A stretch of DNA of 10,533 nucleotides from GCA-002282575 sp964416645 (GTDB taxonomy: Bacteria > Pseudomonadota > Gammaproteobacteria > Thiomicrospirales > Thiomicrospiraceae). A model generated the notes under the pieces. The model did not search any database. It was not told the DNA's origin and saw only the letters and a program-made list of their open reading frames with translations. The DNA is taken from NCBI GenBank assembly GCA_964416645.1, contig CAYQEZ010000050.1, positions 1-10,533 on the forward strand. The letters are read 5' to 3'. Shown piece by piece: positions 6,727 through 10,533 of the stretch. A program made the position numbers and the translations under genes. Position 1 is the first letter of the stretch, and each line of letters starts with the position of its first letter.

Positions 6727-7949
6727 ATATTCTCCTAATTAATCACTACGCTGGTTCTACCCAACACGGCATGGAATACCGTCCCTATTACTTGGCACGG
6801 GAGTGGATTCGGCTTGGACACCAAGTACAGATACTAGCCGCATCACATTCACACGTCCGTACCCATCAACCAGAAATGAATTCAGCTCTACAAGTCGAAA
6901 TACTTGATGGCATTCAATACCATTGGTATCAAACGCCCACCTACGTAGGTAATGGTATCGGGCGCGTGAAAAACATGTTCGCGTTTGTATGGGCAATATG
7001 GCGAAATGCAGCCAAGATTGCTACCCAATTTAAACCCGATGTAGTCATCGCCTCCAGTACCTACCCAATGGATATATGGGCAGCACACCGCATCGCCAAA
7101 CGTGCTAATGCAAAGCTGGTTTTTGAAGTTCACGACTTATGGCCATTATCACCAATGGAACTGGGTGGAATGTCTAAATGGCACCCCTTCATTATGCTGG
7201 TGCAACAAGCCGAAGATTATGCGTACAAACATGCTGATTGTGTTATTTCCATGCTTCCCAAAGCAAAGGCACATATGGAATCACGCGGCATGAAACCGAC
7301 TAAGTTTCATTATGTCCCCAATGGTATTGATACTGCCGAGTGGGAAAATAGTGCCCGTTTACCCGATGATGTAAAAAACAGTCTTGAACTCATTAAGCAA
7401 CGTGGAAAACCGATTATCGGCTACGCAGGCACACACGGTTTAGCCAATGCGTTAGATACTTTGCTAGATGCAGCCAAGTTATCCCAACAGGACTTTGAAG
7501 TTGTCTTAGTCGGTAATGGTCCAGAACGTGACAGACTTGTAGCTCGCGTTCAGCACGAAACCATTAACAACGTTACACTCTTGCCTGCCATTCCCAAAGC
7601 CACTATTCCTGATTTTTTAAAAGCCATCGACATTGCCTATATAGGGTGGCATCGTAATCCTTTATACCGTTTTGGCATCTCCCCTAACAAACTGATGGAT
7701 TACATGATGGCGGGTAAGCCTATTATTCACGCAGTCGAAGCAGGTAATGACCCAGTGGCTGAAGCTGGGTGCGGCTTAACTGTTACGCCGGGAGATTCAG
7801 TCGCCGTTAGTGATGCCATCTTAAAACTGACGAATCTGTCACCGTTAGAACGTCAACAGATGGGCGAATGCGGTAAACGCTTCATCCTTGCCGAACAAAC
7901 CTACCCCGTACTTGCACAACGCTTTTTGGATGCAATAGGAAATAGATAA
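6723..7949 (+). CDS. WbuB-like GT4 glycosyltransferase
   Basis: 408 residues from TTG 6723. The start MNILLINHYAGS with MEYRPYYLAREW (17-28) and GHQVQILAAS, then FEVHDLWPLSPMELG (134-148), is the pattern of WbuB-like GT4 enzymes. Several of these transfer amino sugars such as FucNAc onto lipid-linked acceptors. The C-terminal domain has GYAGTHG (233-239), VGNGPERD (263-270) and FGISPNKLMDYMMAGKPII (317-335), the nucleotide-sugar binding region. It acts at the cytoplasmic face of the inner membrane, probably adding the second or a later sugar. It is the first gene after the AT-rich block, with visibly higher GC. One base separates its TAA from the next start. Confidence 0.9.
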   Translation: MNILLINHYAGSTQHGMEYRPYYLAREWIRLGHQVQILAASHSHVRTHQPEMNSALQVEILDGIQYHWYQTPTYVGNGIGRVKNMFAFVWAIWRNAAKIATQFKPDVVIASSTYPMDIWAAHRIAKRANAKLVFEVHDLWPLSPMELGGMSKWHPFIMLVQQAEDYAYKHADCVISMLPKAKAHMESRGMKPTKFHYVPNGIDTAEWENSARLPDDVKNSLELIKQRGKPIIGYAGTHGLANALDTLLDAAKLSQQDFEVVLVGNGPERDRLVARVQHETINNVTLLPAIPKATIPDFLKAIDIAYIGWHRNPLYRFGISPNKLMDYMMAGKPIIHAVEAGNDPVAEAGCGLTVTPGDSVAVSDAILKLTNLSPLERQQMGECGKRFILAEQTYPVLAQRFLDAIGNR

Positions 7950-7950
7950 C

Positions 7951-8646
7951 GTGACAACTGAAGCCGAAAAAGTACAAGAACGCTATGCTCGCCGTGTAAC
8001 ATTGGGAACAGATGATCGCTACAGCATCCTAAACCCTTCCGTTTGGCAGGGTGTACAAGAACGGCAACGTGCATTGATTACCCTATTATCCAATCATGCT
8101 CCGGTTTCACTCGCTCAACTCAAAGTTCTGGAAATAGGCTGCGGTAGTGGTGGTAACTTACTGGAACTTCTTCGTATGGGTTTAGCCCCTGAAAATCTGG
8201 TGGGCAATGAACTCTTAAGCGAACGCGCTACCCTTGCCAGAAAAAACCTTCCGATTGCCTGTGAAGTCTTAGAAGGTGATGCAACAACCTTGGGCTTGCT
8301 ACCAAACAGCTTTGAAGTTGTATACCAATCAACGGTTTTCAGCTCGTTACTGGATAACACGTTTCAACAACACTTAGCTGCACTGATGTGGAAATGGGTA
8401 AAACCGGGCGGTGGTATACTGTGGTATGACTTTATCTATAACAACCCCAATAACCCCGATGTACGCGGTGTCTCCATTAAGCGCATCCACGAGCTATTTC
8501 CTGAAGCCAAAATAGATATTCGTCGTGTTACACTCGCGCCCCCCATTAGCCGTCGCGTCTGTAAAATTCACCCATCGCTATACACATTATTCAACGCCAT
8601 TCCCGCACTACGCACTCACGTACTGTGTTGGATAGAAAAGAAATAA
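7951..8646 (+). CDS. Class I SAM-dependent methyltransferase
   Basis: A 231-residue protein starting at GTG 7951; AGGA lies about 10 bases upstream (7937-7940). SAM-binding motif I is VLEIGCGSGGN (59-69). GNEL (85-88) sits at the acidic end of the second strand, LEGDATTLGLLP (107-118) is the next acidic site, and VKPGGGILWYDF (150-161) is the post-motif region. This is the methyltransferase type 11/12 fold. In a polysaccharide operon it would plausibly O- or N-methylate a sugar of the repeat unit or a nucleotide-sugar precursor. The sequence does not reveal the acceptor, and a chain-capping role is equally possible. It lies tightly between the WbuB-like transferase and the aminotransferase. 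Confidence 0.88.
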   Translation: MTTEAEKVQERYARRVTLGTDDRYSILNPSVWQGVQERQRALITLLSNHAPVSLAQLKVLEIGCGSGGNLLELLRMGLAPENLVGNELLSERATLARKNLPIACEVLEGDATTLGLLPNSFEVVYQSTVFSSLLDNTFQQHLAALMWKWVKPGGGILWYDFIYNNPNNPDVRGVSIKRIHELFPEAKIDIRRVTLAPPISRRVCKIHPSLYTLFNAIPALRTHVLCWIEKK

Positions 8647-8652
8647 CGCAAC

Positions 8653-9834
8653 ATGACACAACAAACCTTCCTCCCCTTCGCCCTCCCTGACATCTGTGAA
8701 GACGAAATCAACGAAGTTGTCGATGCCCTCCGCTCCGGTTGGGTAACAACCGGCCCGAAAACCAAACGCTTTGAAACCGACTTCAGCGAATTTCTTGGCG
8801 GTGGCTTAGAATCCATTTCCGTCAACTCCGCCACTGCCGGGCTACACCTAGCGTTAGAAGCCATCGGCATCAGCGCAGGCGATGAAGTCATCACCACCCC
8901 CTACACCTTCACCGCCACCGCTGAAGTCATCCGCTACCTTGGCGCACACCCCGTTTTCGTCGATATTGACCCCAACACCTTCAACATCGACCCCAACAAA
9001 ATCGAAGCGGCGATCACTCCTAAAACCAAAGCGATCATCCCCGTCCACTTCGCGGGTTTAGCGTGTGACATGCAAGCGATCCTCACCATCGCCCGTCGCC
9101 ACAACCTAAAAGTCGTAGAAGACGCAGCCCATGCCCTACCCACTCTCTACCAAGGGCAACTCATCGGCACACTTGAAAGCGACGTAACCGTCTTCAGCTT
9201 CTACGCCACCAAAACCATTACCACGGGCGAAGGCGGCATGGTCGTCACCCGCAACCCTGATATTGCCGCCCGTTGCAAAATCATGCGCCTCCACGGTATC
9301 AGCCGCGATGCCTTCGACCGCTACACCTCCACCAAACCCGCGTGGCATTACGAAGTGGTCGCCCCCGGTTTCAAATACAACCTCACCGATCTAGCCTCAT
9401 CACTCGGCATCCACCAACTCAAAAAAGCCGTTGCTTTCCAACAACGCCGCCAACAAATGGCAGAACGCTACACCCGCGAACTAGCCGACCTGCACCTATT
9501 AACACCACCCATCGCACCAGAAGGCGATTTACACGCATGGCATCTCTACGTCTTACGCCTGCTGCCAGCCGCTGGTATAGAACGCAACCATTTCATTGAA
9601 GCAATGGCAGAACGCGGCATCGGGTGCAGCGTCCATTTCATACCCTTGCATATTCACCCCTACTGGCGTGATCAATATCACTTACAACCACAAGATTATC
9701 CTTATACACTGGCCACCTATGAACAAGCAGTGAGTTTGCCCCTCTACACCAAAATGACGGATGAGGATCAAACTCGCGTCATTGCGGCTATCAGGGGGAT
9801 TTTAAGCCAATGTCAAAACGACTCTTCGACCTAA
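8653..9834 (+). CDS. DegT/DnrJ/EryC1/StrS-family sugar aminotransferase (complete)
   Basis: 393 residues, the usual family length. GWVTTGPKTKRFE (29-41) is the conserved N-terminal segment. NSATAGLHLAL (58-68) is the PLP-phosphate loop, VVEDAAHA (154-161) holds the Asp that contacts the PLP nitrogen, and SFYATKTITTGEGGM (182-196) carries the Schiff-base Lys187. KYNLTDLASSLGIHQL (241-256) and SVHFIPLHIHPYW (326-338) complete the pattern. It should aminate a 4-keto (or 3-keto) nucleotide sugar with glutamate as donor. The matching dehydratase is not in the window. Third codon positions are strongly C/A-biased (23 of the first 30), unlike the aminotransferase at 1-337. The 3' end overlaps the next gene by 25 bases. 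Confidence 0.93.
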   Translation: MTQQTFLPFALPDICEDEINEVVDALRSGWVTTGPKTKRFETDFSEFLGGGLESISVNSATAGLHLALEAIGISAGDEVITTPYTFTATAEVIRYLGAHPVFVDIDPNTFNIDPNKIEAAITPKTKAIIPVHFAGLACDMQAILTIARRHNLKVVEDAAHALPTLYQGQLIGTLESDVTVFSFYATKTITTGEGGMVVTRNPDIAARCKIMRLHGISRDAFDRYTSTKPAWHYEVVAPGFKYNLTDLASSLGIHQLKKAVAFQQRRQQMAERYTRELADLHLLTPPIAPEGDLHAWHLYVLRLLPAAGIERNHFIEAMAERGIGCSVHFIPLHIHPYWRDQYHLQPQDYPYTLATYEQAVSLPLYTKMTDEDQTRVIAAIRGILSQCQNDSST

Positions 9835-10403
9835 TCTGTGCCAGCCTCGGCTTAGTCATTCTCAGCCCACTGCTGCTCTTAATGGCAGCATGGGTCAAGC
9901 TAGACTCCACTGGTCCCATCTTCTTCCGCCAAGAACGGGTGGGGCAACACGGCAAAAATTTCCGCATCCACAAATTCCGCACGATGGTCATGGATGCGGA
10001 AAGACGTGGTCTGCAAATCACCGTCGGCAACGATAGCCGCATCACCCGCTCCGGTGCTTTTCTGCGCCGCTACAAGCTCGACGAACTCCCACAACTCATT
10101 GACGTTGTGATCGGCACTATGAGTCTCGTCGGTCCCCGCCCTGAAGTCCCCAAATACGTCGATTGCTACCCTGCGGACGTGCGCGATTTGGTGCTTTCCG
10201 TCAAACCGGGTATTACTGACCTTGCCTCCATCGAATTCAAAGATGAAAATACGCTGCTGGGCCAATCCGATAACCCCGAACAAACCTACAAAGAAACCAT
10301 ACTGCCGATCAAACTTGGCTATTACACCCGCTATGCTCAGACTCATAACCTTTGGCTAGACATAAGTCTGATTTTTAAAACACTGGCAGCAATCGTGCGT
10401 TAA
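9810..10403 (+). CDS. Undecaprenyl-phosphate phosphoglycosyl transferase (small bacterial sugar transferase, PglC-like size)
   Basis: 197 residues, matching the minimal monotopic phosphoglycosyl transferases rather than the longer WcaJ/WbaP form. MSKRLFDLICASLGLVILSP (1-20) begins the re-entrant membrane helix, with Ser19-Pro20 at the kink position. GPIFFRQERVGQHGKNFRIHKFRTM spans 35-59. KLDELPQLI (89-97) holds the catalytic Asp91-Glu92 pair. SLVGPRPEVPKYV (105-117) and PGITDLASIEF (133-143) follow. It would transfer a sugar-1-phosphate from a UDP-sugar to undecaprenyl phosphate, the first committed step of repeat-unit assembly. DLASIEF after PGIT differs from the common PGITGLWQ wording and may mark a substrate subgroup. 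The ATG lies inside the aminotransferase end, with GGGGGA upstream. It is the last recognisable gene of the operon. Confidence 0.93.
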   Translation: MSKRLFDLICASLGLVILSPLLLLMAAWVKLDSTGPIFFRQERVGQHGKNFRIHKFRTMVMDAERRGLQITVGNDSRITRSGAFLRRYKLDELPQLIDVVIGTMSLVGPRPEVPKYVDCYPADVRDLVLSVKPGITDLASIEFKDENTLLGQSDNPEQTYKETILPIKLGYYTRYAQTHNLWLDISLIFKTLAAIVR

Positions 10404-10432
10404 AATAACAACCTGCAAAACCTAAAACACAC

Positions 10433-10464
10433 TTGACAGGCAGCACATCGCATAAAGACACTGT
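10433..10464 (+). promoter_or_regulatory. Possible promoter for the BrnT-like ORF
   Basis: A perfect -35 hexamer TTGACA lies at 10433-10438. The best -10 candidate at usable spacing is GACACT (18-bp spacer), which matches TATAAT at only 3 of 6 positions. Placement ahead of an ORF starting at 10469 makes sense, but the -10 is weak. Confidence 0.25.
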
Positions 10465-10468
10465 ACGT

Positions 10469-10533
10469 ATGAAACTGAAATTCGAGTGGGATACCAACAA
10501 GGAAAAAGCCAACATCAATTGAAAACCTTGGTC
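10469..10533 (+). pseudogene. brnT: Start of a BrnT-like toxin gene, interrupted by an early stop (partial)
   Basis: ATG 10469 opens MKLKFEWDTNKEKANIN and then TGA at 10520-10522. FEWD-x-NK-x3-N is the N-terminal signature of BrnT-family RNase toxins, which continue with about two residues and K-H-G-V-S-F. After the N at codon 15, another frame reads ATT GAA AAC CTT GGT (I-E-N-L-G), which lines up with the expected L/I-x-K-H-G if four bases (ATCA, 10514-10517) are treated as an insertion. The gene therefore looks frameshifted. Only 65 bases are visible and the window ends at once, so the rest and any brnA antitoxin gene cannot be seen. No strong Shine-Dalgarno precedes it. Confidence 0.5.

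Noticed and set aside
9273..9599. 108-aa plus-strand frame rich in Arg, Thr and Pro
   Set aside because: It lies inside the aminotransferase in another frame, and its low-complexity composition is what C-rich codons give when shifted.
9900..10346. 148-aa open frame on the minus strand
   Set aside because: It lies entirely antisense to the well-supported phosphoglycosyl transferase. It looks like a by-product of that gene's codon bias and shows no recognisable motif.
10404..10440. Rho-independent terminator after the last operon gene
   Set aside because: I found only a very weak CCTG/CAGG pairing and no following T-run, so a terminator is not supported.

Overview
The window is one continuous stretch of a Wzx/Wzy-type surface polysaccharide (O-antigen or exopolysaccharide) locus. 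All genes are on the + strand and are packed with overlaps or gaps of a few bases, so it reads as one long operon. The envelope chemistry (lipoprotein leader, undecaprenyl-linked sugar assembly, Wzx/Wzy) and the codon use suggest a Gram-negative proteobacterium with a genome near or above 50% GC. A gammaproteobacterium such as a Thiotrichales member would fit, but nothing here fixes the taxon.

Layout. (1) 1-337: 3' end of a DegT-family sugar aminotransferase, GC-moderate and rich in G/T at third codon positions. (2) About 280-6700: an AT-rich block. It holds a 51-codon ORF encoding a lipoprotein signal peptide, separated by one in-frame TAG from a 344-residue helical protein I do not recognise. 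A Wzx flippase, a Wzy polymerase, an NAD-dependent epimerase, a GT4 glycosyltransferase and a short NeuD/PglD-type acetyltransferase follow. (3) 6723-10403: higher-GC genes with C/A-rich third positions: a WbuB-like glycosyltransferase, a class I SAM methyltransferase, a second complete DegT-family aminotransferase and a small phosphoglycosyl transferase. (4) 10404-10533: end of the operon, then the start of a BrnT-like toxin gene interrupted by a stop after 17 codons.

How the genes work together (inference from families). The aminotransferases, epimerase, methyltransferase and acetyltransferase would make or decorate amino and deoxy sugars. The phosphoglycosyl transferase would load the first sugar phosphate onto undecaprenyl phosphate, and the two GT4 enzymes would extend the repeat unit. 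Wzx would flip it and Wzy would polymerise it in the periplasm. The lipoprotein-leader/helical-protein pair would be an envelope accessory factor, possibly acting on the polymer.

Composition, by hand count of 60-base lines: 31 G+C at 121-180, 14 at 2101-2160, 23 at 6301-6360, 32 at 6781-6840 and 34 at 8881-8940. The serotype-defining genes therefore look like an imported AT-rich cassette between two flanks that also differ from each other in third-position bias. The most unusual spot is 312-502. There a lipoprotein leader carries an 18-bp in-frame tandem expansion, six AACC units, an in-frame stop and an A7 tract just before the main ORF.
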